From Natronomonas marina (GTDB lineage: Archaea; Halobacteriota; Halobacteria; Halobacteriales; Haloarculaceae): a DNA stretch of 64,000 bases. The position numbers and the translations under genes are program-made. The stretch is taken from contig NZ_CP101154.1 in NCBI RefSeq assembly GCF_024298905.1, positions 3,038,001 through 3,102,000 on the forward strand. The letters are read 5' to 3'. Below are positions 50,401 through 59,776 of this stretch, one piece after another. The notes below the pieces were generated by a model. The model was not told where the DNA came from. It saw nothing but the letters and a program-made list of their open reading frames with translations, and ran no database searches. The number at the start of each line of letters is the position of its first letter. Position 1 is the first letter of the stretch.

Positions 50401-53400
50401 CTGGAATCCACCGGACTGGGTCGTCGGCGCGCCCGTGTACCAGAAGGCGTCCTCCGGCTGTCCCTCCGGCCAGATCTTGACGTACGGCGTCGCCTCCTGT
50501 TTGTCACCCAGCGTGAGCGTGCCGTCGAGAGTCGCCGAGGCGTTGGTCGCCGTCGAGGTATCGATGACGACGTTCGTCGCCTGGCCCGTCGACGTGCCGT
50601 AGGTGCCGGTTCCGGTGTCCGCGCTGATCGAGACGGTGACGGTCGCCTCGTTCGAGGTGGCGCCGTCGTCGTCGTCGACCGTGTAGCCGAACGTGACGTC
50701 ACCGCTGGCACCCGAGGGCGCGCTGTAGGTGATGTTGCCGTCGGGGTTGGCCGTGGCCGTGCCGGTCGCGGGCCCGCTCGTGACCTGGACGGACGAGGCG
50801 TTCAGGCTACCATCGCTGTCGGTGTCGTTGGCGAGCACGTCGATGGTCGTCGATTGCCCCGCCGTGACGCTTCCCGAGTCGTCGCTCGCGGTCGGGGCCG
50901 CGTTCGCGGTGAAGTACGTCTGCTCGAAGTAGGTCTCGACCTGCTGGCGTTCGGTGTCGGTCAGCGCGCGGTCGTAGACCACGACCTCGGCGACCTCCAT
51001 GTCGACGTAGGGGTCCTCGTCGAGTTCGGCGCCGACGACGATCTTCTGGGGGTCGGTGTCGTAGGTGTGGGTGAACTGGTCGATCTGGGTGCCGTTCTTG
51101 TAGTGGGTGACCTGGTCGCCGGAGAGAACCGCCGAGTGGGTCAGCCAGTCTCCCGAACCGACCTCGGCGGAGGCGGGTGCGGTGAAGTCCTCGCACCAGC
51201 CCTGCACCTGCAGGCTGCTGTCGTGGACGATGAGGCCGAAGGCGTCGTTGCAGACCGTCGCCCCGTAGGCGACACCGCCGCCCCAGTCCGGCGAGCTCTG
51301 GTAGTCGACGACGTATATGATCGTCCGGTCGTCGTTCCCCGACGGGAGGCCGTTCAGCGCCGCCGTCCGGACGAGCGCGTCGCCGTCGCCGTCGAAGCTG
51401 ATCACCTGATTCCCGGCGAGCGTGTCGTGTTTGACCAGCGGGTCGCCGGTGGCGGTGAGGTCGTTACCCTGACCGGACTGGTCGGCCCAGCCCGTGACCA
51501 CGTCGCCGGTCCCGACGCTGACGCCCTGGTCGGCCGCGTAGTGCGTCACGAGGCCGCTCGTCACCGGCAGCGACGAGCCGCCCGTGTCCGTCCCCTGGTC
51601 GATCGACACCGTGACCGTCGCGGCGTCACCGGCGCCCTGGTCGTCGCTGACCTGGTAGACGAACGTATCCGACGTCGTGTCCGACCCGTCGTGGGCGTAC
51701 GTGATCGAGCCGTCGGGGTTCACCGTCGCGGTGCCGTGGGCGGGGCCCTGATCGATGGTGACCGTCGAGGCGTCGAGGCTGCCGTCCGGGTCGTCGTCGT
51801 TGGCAAGCACGTCGATCGTCGTCGAGGATCCAGCCGTCACCGAGGCCGAGTCGTCGACGGCCGTCGGGTTCTGGTTGGTCGCTTCCTGGGAGAGGTACTT
51901 CTGCTGGAAGTACGCCTCGACTTGCTGGCGCTCCGAATCGGAGAGTGCGCGGTCGTAGACGAGGACGGCGGCGACCTCCATGTCGTTGTAGCCGGCGCCG
52001 GAGATTTCCTCGCCCACGATGAACTTCGCTTGGGCGTCGTCGGGGTCCGTCTCGTAGGTGTGGGTGCCGTTGTCGATCTGGGTGCCGTTCTTGTAGTGGG
52101 TGACCTGATCGTCGGCGACGGTGGCCGACTGGACCAGCCAGCCGGCGCCGGTGCCCTGGGTGTCCGAGGTGATGTCGGTGAAGTACCCGGTCACGTCCAG
52201 CAGGCCGGAGTCCTCCTGGACGATGAGGCCGAAGGCCTCGTTGGGATTCGCGGCGCCGAATGCTGCTCCGGCCCACTCGTTGGCGTTCTGATACTCGGTG
52301 ACGACGAACATCGTCCGGTTCTGGCTACCCGACGGGAGCCCCGACAGGGCATCAGTCCGCTCGAGTTTGTCGCCGTCGCCGTCGAGACTGATAACCGGTT
52401 GCCCGCTCGGCGCGGTGGCCGTCGTCGGATCACCGACCGCCGCGAGGTCGTTGCCCTGCCCGGACTGGTCGGCCCAGCCCGTGACCTGCCCGCCGCTCGT
52501 CGTCACGCCCTGGTCGGCCTCGAACTGCGCGACGAGGCCGTCCGTGACGGGGGCCGAGCACTCGCCGACGTCCTGGTAGTTCGCGGTGAGCGTGGCGTCG
52601 GATGTCGGGACCGTGTACGTGTGCGTCTGTGCACCACCGTCCGACCAGCCCTGGAACTCGTACTCGCGGCCGTTCAGGCACTGTGTCGTCGGGGCGCTCA
52701 CCTCGTGTTCGAAGCCGACCAGCGTGTCGATGACGGCCCCGTCGTTCACCGGGAGCCCATCGACGCTCAGCTCGAGACCACCGGGGTCCGTCGCGAACGT
52801 GATGTCGACCTTGTCGGGTTCGATGGTGACCGAATCCGACGCCGAGAGCCCGTCGGAGTCGGTCGCGGTGACCGTCAGCGTGTAGCTGGTGTCGGTCGAG
52901 TAGCCGTGCCCCGACGCGGGCACGTCGAAGGAGCCGCTCTCGCCCGTGTAATCGGAGAGAACGGGATGCGTGTGTGCGGCCCCCTCCGGCGGGTCGTGAT
53001 CGAAGACGACGTCCCAGGTGAACGCGTCACTGCTCAGGGTGCCGTCCTGCGGGTCGGTGCCGCTGGCGTTGAACTCGATCGTGTCGCCCGCCTGGAAGAG
53101 GCTTCCGTCGGCCGGCGAGTCGATCGTCACCGAGGGCGGTTCGCCGATCGTGATCTCGATCGGCTGGGACTCGACCGTCTGCGTGCCGTCACTCACCTCG
53201 ACGTACGCCGTGTAGGTGCCGGCGCTCTGGTAGGTGTGGCTCGGCGAGGCGCCCGAGGCCGTCGATCCGTCGCCGAACGTCCAGTTGTAGGTGAGCGAGT
53301 CCTGGTCGGGGTCGCTGGCCGAGACGCTGAAGTCGACCGTCTGTGGCGCGCTCGCCGCCGACGTGGGTGTCGCCGAGACGGAGTCGATGCTCGGGGCCTG

Positions 53401-54693
53401 GTTGCCCGTGTAGGTGACCTCGTGGATCGTCCCGTCGCTGATGCTCGTCCAGTAGAGCGACCCGTCGGGACCGACGGAGATGGCGTTGACGTTGTTTGCG
53501 CTGTCCTCGAACATCTCGACGCTCTGGACGTCGCCGTTCGAGTCGAACGTCAGGTACTTGATCCAGTCCTTCGCGTAGTCGCCGAAGAAGTACGCGCCCT
53601 GGTACTCGTCGGGGAACTGCTGGCCGCGGTACACCTCGCCGCCCGTGATCGAGTTCCCCTCGCTGTGCGGGTACGAGTAGACCGGCGCCGTCTGACTGAC
53701 GTCGCAGGGTGCGTCCTCGTTCGACTTCGAGGTGCCCTCACAGTCGGGCCACCCGTAGTTGGCGGCCGGGTTGTCGAGCGTGGCGACGTTCACCTCCTCG
53801 TAGTCGGGGGCGCTGTTGCCGCCGACGTCGCCGAAGAAGAACCGACCGCTCTGCAGGTCCCACTCCGCCCGGAACGGGTTGCGGACCCCGTAGGCCCAGA
53901 TCTCGCCGAGCGTGTTCGGGTCGCCGTCGTCGACGTACGGGTTGTCCTGGGGGATGGTCCCGTCCTTGTTGACGCGGATGACCTTCCCGCTGGCCCGGCT
54001 CAGGTCCTGGGAGACGGCGCCGCCCTGGAAGTCGTCGCCCGTGGTGAGCCAGAGCTTCCCATCGGGACCGAAGTCCAGCCCGGCGCCCTGGTGACAGCAG
54101 CTCTGCCACTGTTCGTCCTCCTTCCAGACGACGAACTCGCTCGAGGCGTCAGCAGTGCTCTGCAGGCCCCCGCCGTTCTCCTGGTGGGTGAACCGGGCGA
54201 TGCGGTTCGTATCCTCCGCGTCGTTCGAGTAGAACACGTAGACGTAGCCGTTCTGCTCGAAGTTCGGGTCGAGCGCGATGTCGATGAGCCCACGCTCGCT
54301 CCCGTCGTTGACCTTCCCGGTGATGTCCAGGTACGTGCTCGTGTCCTTCGTCCCGTCGCCCGGGTCGGTGATCTCGATCGTCCCCGGTTTCTCGAGGAGC
54401 AGCATCCGGCCGTCGGGGAGGAACGTCATCCCCATCGGCTGATTGACGCCCGAGAGGAACGTCGAGCTCGAGAAGTTCGACGGCTGCACTGCCGCGGTCG
54501 AGACCGTGCCGGTGGACTCGGCGGATGTTTCCAGTGACGAGGCAGCCGAGTGGTCGACGTCACCCCCGTCGGTCGACCCCGCGGCGAGGCCCACGGGCGC
54601 GACGACCATCGACAGGGCAGTCACGACCGCCAGACAGACCGCCAGTAGTTTCGTCCCGTTCCCCGCACTCGTTCCGCGCTTCCATAGTGCCAT
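47434..54693 (-). CDS. Giant secreted modular protein: sorbosone-dehydrogenase-like, PKD, LamG and cadherin-like repeats
   Basis: A 2419-residue protein with a Sec-type signal (about 1-38, TKLLAVCLAVVTALSMVVAP). About 50-430: PQQ sugar/sorbosone dehydrogenase-like propeller (GVNQPMGMTFLPDGRMLLLE, GAGLDFGPDGKLWLTTGDD). About 431-518: PKD (YNWTFGDGSTASG). About 519-708: Ig-like and a Cys-containing module. Then four LamG-like domains (about 709-940, 1044-1258, 1771-1998, 2196-2419; each GWADQSGQGNDL to YDRALSDSERQQVE), five cadherin-like/Big_9 repeats (VLANDTDSDGSLNASS) and three FN3-like repeats (about 1361-1668). No membrane anchor or sorting signal at the end. Likely a cell-surface or matrix sugar-binding protein. 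Confidence 0.85.
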   Translation of the reverse strand: MALWKRGTSAGNGTKLLAVCLAVVTALSMVVAPVGLAAGSTDGGDVDHSAASSLETSAESTGTVSTAAVQPSNFSSSTFLSGVNQPMGMTFLPDGRMLLLEKPGTIEITDPGDGTKDTSTYLDITGKVNDGSERGLIDIALDPNFEQNGYVYVFYSNDAEDTNRIARFTHQENGGGLQSTADASSEFVVWKEDEQWQSCCHQGAGLDFGPDGKLWLTTGDDFQGGAVSQDLSRASGKVIRVNKDGTIPQDNPYVDDGDPNTLGEIWAYGVRNPFRAEWDLQSGRFFFGDVGGNSAPDYEEVNVATLDNPAANYGWPDCEGTSKSNEDAPCDVSQTAPVYSYPHSEGNSITGGEVYRGQQFPDEYQGAYFFGDYAKDWIKYLTFDSNGDVQSVEMFEDSANNVNAISVGPDGSLYWTSISDGTIHEVTYTGNQAPSIDSVSATPTSAASAPQTVDFSVSASDPDQDSLTYNWTFGDGSTASGASPSHTYQSAGTYTAYVEVSDGTQTVESQPIEITIGEPPSVTIDSPADGSLFQAGDTIEFNASGTDPQDGTLSSDAFTWDVVFDHDPPEGAAHTHPVLSDYTGESGSFDVPASGHGYSTDTSYTLTVTATDSDGLSASDSVTIEPDKVDITFATDPGGLELSVDGLPVNDGAVIDTLVGFEHEVSAPTTQCLNGREYEFQGWSDGGAQTHTYTVPTSDATLTANYQDVGECSAPVTDGLVAQFEADQGVTTSGGQVTGWADQSGQGNDLAAVGDPTTATAPSGQPVISLDGDGDKLERTDALSGLPSGSQNRTMFVVTEYQNANEWAGAAFGAANPNEAFGLIVQEDSGLLDVTGYFTDITSDTQGTGAGWLVQSATVADDQVTHYKNGTQIDNGTHTYETDPDDAQAKFIVGEEISGAGYNDMEVAAVLVYDRALSDSERQQVEAYFQQKYLSQEATNQNPTAVDDSASVTAGSSTTIDVLANDDDPDGSLDASTVTIDQGPAHGTATVNPDGSITYAHDGSDTTSDTFVYQVSDDQGAGDAATVTVSIDQGTDTGGSSLPVTSGLVTHYAADQGVSVGTGDVVTGWADQSGQGNDLTATGDPLVKHDTLAGNQVISFDGDGDALVRTAALNGLPSGNDDRTIIYVVDYQSSPDWGGGVAYGATVCNDAFGLIVHDSSLQVQGWCEDFTAPASAEVGSGDWLTHSAVLSGDQVTHYKNGTQIDQFTHTYDTDPQKIVVGAELDEDPYVDMEVAEVVVYDRALTDTERQQVETYFEQTYFTANAAPTASDDSGSVTAGQSTTIDVLANDTDSDGSLNASSVQVTSGPATGTATANPDGNITYSAPSGASGDVTFGYTVDDDDGATSNEATVTVSISADTGTGTYGTSTGQATNVVIDTSTATNASATLDGTLTLGDKQEATPYVKIWPEGQPEDAFWYTGAPTTQSGGFQFDVVLSPSTTYVWQTLAQSGDGAWKAGEEKTFTTPTGQYFGVDSTGASDVGVESATLNGEIVNLGDNADAQVYFTYWKQGQKDSTLTWYTGPVQDSPGAFSTEVGLEPGTTYEYRAFGQSNEGEWKAGPAETFTTQSGQPYGVATESATNVDADSATLQGNLTGLGDRDNATVYFQYWKQGQKGSTLTWWTGSSLSSPGQFGADVTGLDSETTYVFQAYAESDDGKWTAGSEETFTTDATGAVNQPPTASDDAATVTAGESTTIDVLANDTDSDGSLNASSVSIASGPSNGTVSVNPDGTISYSAPSGASGDVTFTYTVADDDGATDTATVTVTVTQPPDSSLPVTSGLVTHLEAGQGVTTSGDNVTGWADQSGQGNDLTASGDPTLVTDGPNGQPVISLDGDGDKLERTDALSGLPSGSQNRTMFVVTEYQNANEWAGAAFGAANPNEAFGLIVQEDSGLLDVTGYFTDITSATQGTGAGWLVQSATVADDQVTHYKNGTQIDSGTHTYETDPDDAQAKFIVGEEISGAGYNDMEVAAVLVYDRALSDSERQQVEAYFQQKYLDTTGTSNVAPTASDDAASVTAGQSTTIDVLANDTDSDGSLNASSVQVTSGPATGTATANPDGTITYDTPSGASGDATFTYTVDDDDGATSNEATVTVSISAANTAPTASDDSATVDAGQSVVVDVLANDTDSDGSLNASSVQVTSGPSNGTVSVDDSTGAITYTHGGSDSASDSFTYSVADDDGATDTATVSITVNQPTTSSLPVTSGLVTHFDAGQGVTTSGDNVTGWADQSGQGNDLTASGDPTLVTDGPNGEPMVSLDGTDDLLQRTDTLTGLPSGNDSRTIMYVVNYQSSPDWGGGVAYGAAACNNAFGLIVHDSSLQVQGWCEDFTAPASADVGSDTWLTQSAVLASDQVTHYKNGTQIDQFTHTYDTDPQKIVVGAELDGSPLVDMEVAEVVVYDRALTDTERQQVEQYLQDKYGIGA
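48711..49222. repeat. 512-bp near-identical repeat, copy 1 (LamG unit 3)
   Basis: Aligns without gaps to 51894-52405 (offset 3183) with about five base differences. It encodes most of a LamG-like domain. The rest of the gene's repeats are more diverged, so this block was recently duplicated or homogenised by gene conversion. Confidence 0.88.
51894..52405. repeat. 512-bp near-identical repeat, copy 2 (LamG unit 1)
   Basis: Partner of 48711-49222. Differences seen are single bases such as guanine for adenine in the YDRALS region and NGT for SGT coding. A second pair, LamG units 2 and 4 (about 50935-51350 and 47470-47885, offset 3465), is also very alike. Confidence 0.88.
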
Positions 54694-54733
54694 TGCGATG
54701 GGACAACACTCAGGGAGATGGGACTTTGTTAAT

Positions 54734-54746
54734 AGTCTAATAGACT
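54734..54746. promoter_or_regulatory. Palindrome upstream of the giant gene
   Basis: AGTCT-aat-AGACT lies 40 bp upstream of the ATG at 54693, next to a TTAAC-type TATA candidate. It is followed by a further CTCT-cgtt-AGAG repeat. Possible operator; untested. Confidence 0.3.
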
Positions 54747-54800
54747 CTCGTTAGAGACGTTGTATTTTTTCTAGTCCAGTTGCCTACCTGTTAAAATTCC

Positions 54801-54866
54801 TGTATTTCGCCGCGCTGCAGCGGCTTTTTTTGTTACTGGCTCTATATTCCGCCGCGCTGCACCGGC
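54801..54866 (+). repeat. Tandem GC-rich hairpins, the first followed by seven T
   Basis: GCCGCGCTGCA occurs at 54809-54819 and 54851-54861, 42 bp apart. The first forms GCCGC-gctgca-GCGGC and is followed directly by TTTTTTT (54825-54831), resembling a rightward terminator; the second is weaker (GCCG...CGGC). Otherwise the 308-bp gap 54694-55001 holds only AT-rich sequence and no gene. Confidence 0.45.
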
Positions 54867-55001
54867 GAATCCGTTAGAAGTCCTATATCGCGTTAAAACG
54901 CTGCTAACACGGCGGACAGCCCGGTATCGGTGAGCGGTGTAGCGAGCGGACGCTCACACCTTCGGGGGGGTGAGCGACTCAGGGTCACTCCCCCTCCCGC
55001 C

Positions 55002-55439
55002 TCAGAGCCGCTCGAAGAACTCCTCGACCAGTTCGCCGGTGTCCTCGACGATGGACGCCCAGGCGTCGTTGTCGGGCGCGATACCGACCAGCCGGCCGAT
55101 CTTCATGATGGAGACGTGGTAGACCCGCTGGACGCCCGGTTCCTCCTGCCAGATGACGAAGTTACACGGGAACAGCGCGCCCTGCTTCAGCGTCTCGTCG
55201 AGCGCCCGGTCGGCCATCTCGGGGTTGCAGGCCCCGAGCACGTAGTAGGGGTCCCGGTCCGCGTCGACCTTCTCGTTGAGCATCTCCGACGGCGAGAACT
55301 CGACGGGGACGCCGAAGCCCGTCGTCTCGGCGACCTCGCGGACGCGCTCGATTGCGGCCTCGTGGTCCATCTCGAGGGTCGCCTGTTTCTCGCCGATGTC
55401 CTCCGCGTCGAGTTCCGAGGGGTCGAACGGTAGCGTCAT
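55002..55439 (-). CDS. DUF302 domain protein
   Basis: A 145-residue protein from ATG at 55439. It has the DUF302 pattern: a helix with EAAIERVREVAETTGFGVPV, YYVLGACNPEMADRALD, and FPCNFVIWQEEPGVQRVYHV. Two conserved Cys (in GACN and FPCN) may bind a cofactor or metal. The family is found widely in bacteria and archaea without a settled role. Confidence 0.87.
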   Translation of the reverse strand: MTLPFDPSELDAEDIGEKQATLEMDHEAAIERVREVAETTGFGVPVEFSPSEMLNEKVDADRDPYYVLGACNPEMADRALDETLKQGALFPCNFVIWQEEPGVQRVYHVSIMKIGRLVGIAPDNDAWASIVEDTGELVEEFFERL

Positions 55440-55515
55440 GGATGGCGGTGCGGGAGGCGCGGACAAAAGGGTTCCTTCCCCGGGTCGACCGGACACACTA
55501 CCGGGCGGGCTCGGA

Positions 55516-55812
55516 CTACTCCTCTGCGGTCGGGACGGGACCGGTCCCGACGACGTCCTCGACGGCGTCGACGAACGACTGGCGGGTGTCGAAGTAGACC
55601 TCGTCGCTGGCCTCGAGGATGTCGGCGAGTTCGCGCGGCCCGTCGGGGGTCCGGATGGTGGTGTCGCCCTCGCGGCGGACGATTTCGCTCTTCTCGATGG
55701 CGTAGTGGAGCCGGGAGGCGACCCGCGCCAGCGGCGCGCCCTCGACCGGCTCGCCGTCGCCGAGTTCGACGGCCGGCTCCTCCTCGGTCTCCTCGTCGCC
55801 GTTGTCGCTCAT
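55516..55812 (-). CDS. DUF5789-like small acidic protein
   Basis: A 98-residue protein from ATG at 55812. Acidic leader MSDNGDEETEEEPAVELGDG, then ASRLHYAIEKSEIVRREGDT, IRTPDGPRELADILE and FDTRQSFVDAVEDVVG, the order of haloarchaeal DUF5789 proteins. Function unknown; soluble. Confidence 0.7.
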   Translation of the reverse strand: MSDNGDEETEEEPAVELGDGEPVEGAPLARVASRLHYAIEKSEIVRREGDTTIRTPDGPRELADILEASDEVYFDTRQSFVDAVEDVVGTGPVPTAEE

Positions 55813-55886
55813 GCGGCGGCCTTCGCGGCGTCCCGCCCTAACTGTTACGAAGGCCGCCGGGACGGGTCCGTGCGACCGCAACGGCT

Positions 55887-56849
<963 letters not shown>

Positions 56850-56856
56850 CCGGCGC

Positions 56857-57627
56857 ATGGTCGAGCGGGTCACGCTGTACCGCGCGCCGACGACGGAGGC
56901 AGACGCCGATGCCGTCGCCGAGTGGCTGGACGAGCGCGTCGACGCCGAGGTAACGGTCGAGGAGCGACTGCTCGGACGGATAGCGGACGACGACCTCGCG
57001 GAGTCGTTCGCCGGGGCGCGCGTCATCTCGCCGCACGACCGCGGGACGGGCAACACGATGTTCGGGGTCCGGCGCTACGAGGAGCGCGCCCTCGAATCGC
57101 CGGACCGGGCCGGCGGCGTCATCTACGACGGTCTCGCGGTGCAGGACGCCCTCCGGCGGCGCCTGGAGACGCCACTCGACCACCTGCAGGTCCCGCTCGT
57201 CGACCGCGTGATCGGGACGTGGGGCGACCACGACGGCCGCTGGCACAAGCGGGTGGCGGTGCTGGGACAGCCAGCGGTCGTGAGCGTGCCCGGCCTCTAC
57301 GAGGCGCCCGCGAAGCCGGAGGCCTACTACGAGGCCAAGCAGTCGTACGCGCTGCTGTCGGGCGACGCGCCGCCCCGAGAGGTGCTCGAAGCGGAGGTCG
57401 ACGGGGAGTTCCTCGTCGCCGAGGACCCCCGGACGAGCGAGGCCGTGCGGGGGTACGTCCTGGCGGCGTACCACTACCTCGAGACGGGCGAGGCGTTCTG
57501 CGAGAACCGGGGCTGTCGGCTCTACGACGCCCACAGACAGCCGGCGCTAATCGAGGCACAACTGCGGGAGCCGGCGTTTTGCGAGCAGCACGCCGACAGG
57601 TACGGGGTCCCCTCGGACGGGGAGTGA
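56857..57627 (+). CDS. Conserved archaeal protein of unknown function with C-terminal Cys/His motif
   Basis: A 256-residue protein starting 7 bp after thi4, likely the same transcript. It has DRGTGNTMFGVRRYEERALE in the first third, IYDGLAVQDALRRRLE, and a distinctive end GEAFCENRGCRLYDAHRQPA, LREPAFCEQHADRYG with three Cys and two His, as in archaeal putative metallopeptidase-like proteins. No HExxH-type motif is seen. Possible metal binding; function unknown. Confidence 0.72.
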   Translation: MVERVTLYRAPTTEADADAVAEWLDERVDAEVTVEERLLGRIADDDLAESFAGARVISPHDRGTGNTMFGVRRYEERALESPDRAGGVIYDGLAVQDALRRRLETPLDHLQVPLVDRVIGTWGDHDGRWHKRVAVLGQPAVVSVPGLYEAPAKPEAYYEAKQSYALLSGDAPPREVLEAEVDGEFLVAEDPRTSEAVRGYVLAAYHYLETGEAFCENRGCRLYDAHRQPALIEAQLREPAFCEQHADRYGVPSDGE

Positions 57628-57631
57628 GGAG

Positions 57632-57856
57632 TCAGGCCAACTCGGTCAGCGCGAGCAGGACCTGCGGGATGACCAGCAGGACGATTCCGAGCACGATGAG
57701 CGCCGCCGGGATGACCAGCAGGCCCATGTCCGTGAGGAGCCACAGGCCCAGTCCCGCGAGTATCGCGAGGATACCCAGGATGCGGAGCAGCCACGCGAAC
57801 TCCTCTTCGAGACCCGCGTCGGCCAGTACGTCGACGATCTCGAGTGCGTCCTCCAT
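57632..57856 (-). CDS. Small membrane protein (74 aa)
   Basis: From ATG at 57856: acidic amphipathic start MEDALEIVDVLADAGLEEEF and two adjoining hydrophobic helices (about 24-44 and 47-68) with little polar loop. Haloarchaeal genomes have many such two-span proteins. Convergent with the preceding gene. The longer frame to 58072 includes antisense to the next gene and is not favoured. Confidence 0.65.
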   Translation of the reverse strand: MEDALEIVDVLADAGLEEEFAWLLRILGILAILAGLGLWLLTDMGLLVIPAALIVLGIVLLVIPQVLLALTELA

Positions 57857-58017
57857 CGGCCGTGGGTTCGGTCGCCCGACTGATATACATGATGGTCGAG
57901 TGGCACGTTTCGGCGCTCCCGTCCGTCCCGGTGGGACCCCGCCGCGCCCCGGATTCGAGTCGGTCGTTCGTCGCGCGAACCAAAACCCCCATCCCCATCG
58001 ACGGCCTACCGGCGACA

Positions 58018-59292
58018 ATGACTCGTCGGTACGCACCGAGTCGTCGACGCTTCCTGAAGGCCGCCGTCGCAACGGGGGGTACCGCGGCGCTGTCGGCCTG
58101 TCTCGACCTCGGCGGCGACGATCCGGTCCCCGAAGGCGTCGAGGACCCCTCGACGCTCGACCGCCGGCAGCACGCCTGGAACGACGAACTCGAGACGGAC
58201 GCGAACGGCAACCACGCGCTGCCGAGACACCAGACGTTCCTCTACCTCGAGTTGGACGCCGACGGCGAGCCCGGCGCCGAGGACCGCGAGCAGGCCGCGG
58301 ACGCGCTGGCCGTGCTGGACCGGGCCTACGAGCGCTCGCCCGCCGGACTGATACACTCCATCGGCTACTCGCGGCCCTACTTCGAGCGCTACGGGGGCGC
58401 CCCCGAGGGTGTCGACCTCCCGCCGCCGCGGCCGCTCTCGAACTTCGAGACGCCGGAGTTGGACGCCCAGGACGCCCTGTTGCACCTGGCCTCCGACCGC
58501 GCCGACGTCGTGCTGGCGGCCGAGGAGGCGCTGTTCGGCGACCGCGGGACGGCCAACGGCGTCGACGCCGTCGACTTCCCGGCGACCGTCGACGACCGTC
58601 GCACCGGCTTCATCGGCCGCGGGATGCCCGCAGAGCGGGCCGACAAGGTCGACGGCATCCCCGCCGACGCCGAGGTCCCGGAGGCCTCGAAGCTCTTCAT
58701 GGGCTTCAACGCCGGTTTCGCCGGCAACCAGGCCAGCGAGTCGTTCGTCACCCTCGAGGAGGGTCCCTTCGCCGGCGGCACGACCAAGCACGTCTCGACG
58801 CTCCAGCAGCGGTTGAGCCGCTGGTACGAGGACAACGACCACGAGGAGATGGTCAAGAAGCTGTTCAGCACGGACCTCGCCGACGAGATCGAAGGCGCCG
58901 CCGAGGACATCGGCGCCAGCGGCGTCACCCCCCACGACGTCGAGGAACTGGTCGATGCGGCCCGCGAGCACGGCGCCGTCGGCCACGCCCAGAAGATGGC
59001 CCGCGCCAACCGCGACGAGGAGGGTAACTTCCTGACGCTGCGCCGGCACGTCGAGTCGACCGACCAGGGAATCGCCAGCCTCCACTTTCCCAGCCTCCAG
59101 AAGGAGATATCGACGTTCGAGGAGATACGGAAGGCGATGAACGCGGCCGACGTCGTCGAGGAGACGCCCGCCATCCGCCAGCGGGTCAACAACGGCATCC
59201 TCCGGTACGTCTTCGTCAAACACCGGGGCAACTTCCTCGTCCCGCCGCGGGACCTGCGGGCGCTCCCTACTCCCGACGGCGAGACGCCGTAG
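58018..59292 (+). CDS. Tat-exported putative lipoprotein (DUF7405-like)
   Basis: A 424-residue protein from ATG at 58018. The signal SRRRFLKAAVATGGTAALSAC is a twin-arginine signal ending in a lipobox (LSAC), so the protein is probably lipid-anchored outside the cell. The mature part has GNHALPRHQTFLYLELD, DDRRTGFIGRGMPAERADKV and LFMGFNAGFAGNQASESFVT, typical of a haloarchaeal family annotated only as Tat proteins. Activity unknown; the layout recalls exported redox enzymes, but no heme motif is proven. Confidence 0.72.
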   Translation: MTRRYAPSRRRFLKAAVATGGTAALSACLDLGGDDPVPEGVEDPSTLDRRQHAWNDELETDANGNHALPRHQTFLYLELDADGEPGAEDREQAADALAVLDRAYERSPAGLIHSIGYSRPYFERYGGAPEGVDLPPPRPLSNFETPELDAQDALLHLASDRADVVLAAEEALFGDRGTANGVDAVDFPATVDDRRTGFIGRGMPAERADKVDGIPADAEVPEASKLFMGFNAGFAGNQASESFVTLEEGPFAGGTTKHVSTLQQRLSRWYEDNDHEEMVKKLFSTDLADEIEGAAEDIGASGVTPHDVEELVDAAREHGAVGHAQKMARANRDEEGNFLTLRRHVESTDQGIASLHFPSLQKEISTFEEIRKAMNAADVVEETPAIRQRVNNGILRYVFVKHRGNFLVPPRDLRALPTPDGETP

Positions 59293-59470
59293 GCCTGGCG
59301 GGGCGACTCCACCGACCGGCCCGACGGGAACGGGGCTCGTCGTACGTTCTCCCGCGGGGTCGACGGGCCGCCGCGCGGTTCGGCCGGCGAGGGGCGCCGG
59401 TGGACCGTTCGTGAGGTGGACGGTGCGCCGAGGAAAACGTTTTAAAAAACCGGAGCGAGTCCTCCGGGTG

Positions 59471-59770
59471 ATGCCCTCCACGATCGACGAAACACTGTTC
59501 GGCGAGCCGTCGGGTCGGCCGGTTTCGCTCGTGATGTTCTCCGGGGCGGTTCTCTTCCTGGGAATGTACGTCTTCTACGGTGTTCTCCGGGACGGCTCCT
59601 CGCTGGAGTGGCTGCTCGTCATGTCGGCCGGAAACGGCCTCGCCGGCGCTGCCGAGTCCCTTTCGACGGATCGTCGCCGGGCAGCCGGCGTGTTGCGTGC
59701 AGCGGCGATCTTCGTGTTTCTGTGTCTGGTCGGTGCGGTCGTCCTCGCGCCCGAACTGCTCTTCGACTAG
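59471..59770 (+). CDS. Small membrane protein (99 aa)
   Basis: Start at ATG 59471, chosen because TTTTAAAAAA at about 59439-59448 lies 25-30 nt upstream. Three hydrophobic segments (about 20-37, 46-62, 75-95) with a basic loop STDRRRAAG. No family recognised. Convergent with the next gene. Confidence 0.68.
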   Translation: MPSTIDETLFGEPSGRPVSLVMFSGAVLFLGMYVFYGVLRDGSSLEWLLVMSAGNGLAGAAESLSTDRRRAAGVLRAAAIFVFLCLVGAVVLAPELLFD

Positions 59771-59776
59771 ACCGGG

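Noticed and set aside
47362-54537. 2391-codon open frame on the plus strand opposite the giant gene
   Set aside because: It is the antisense shadow of a high-GC gene; the translation is Arg/Val/Gly-rich without domains, while the minus strand gives LamG, PKD and propeller motifs.
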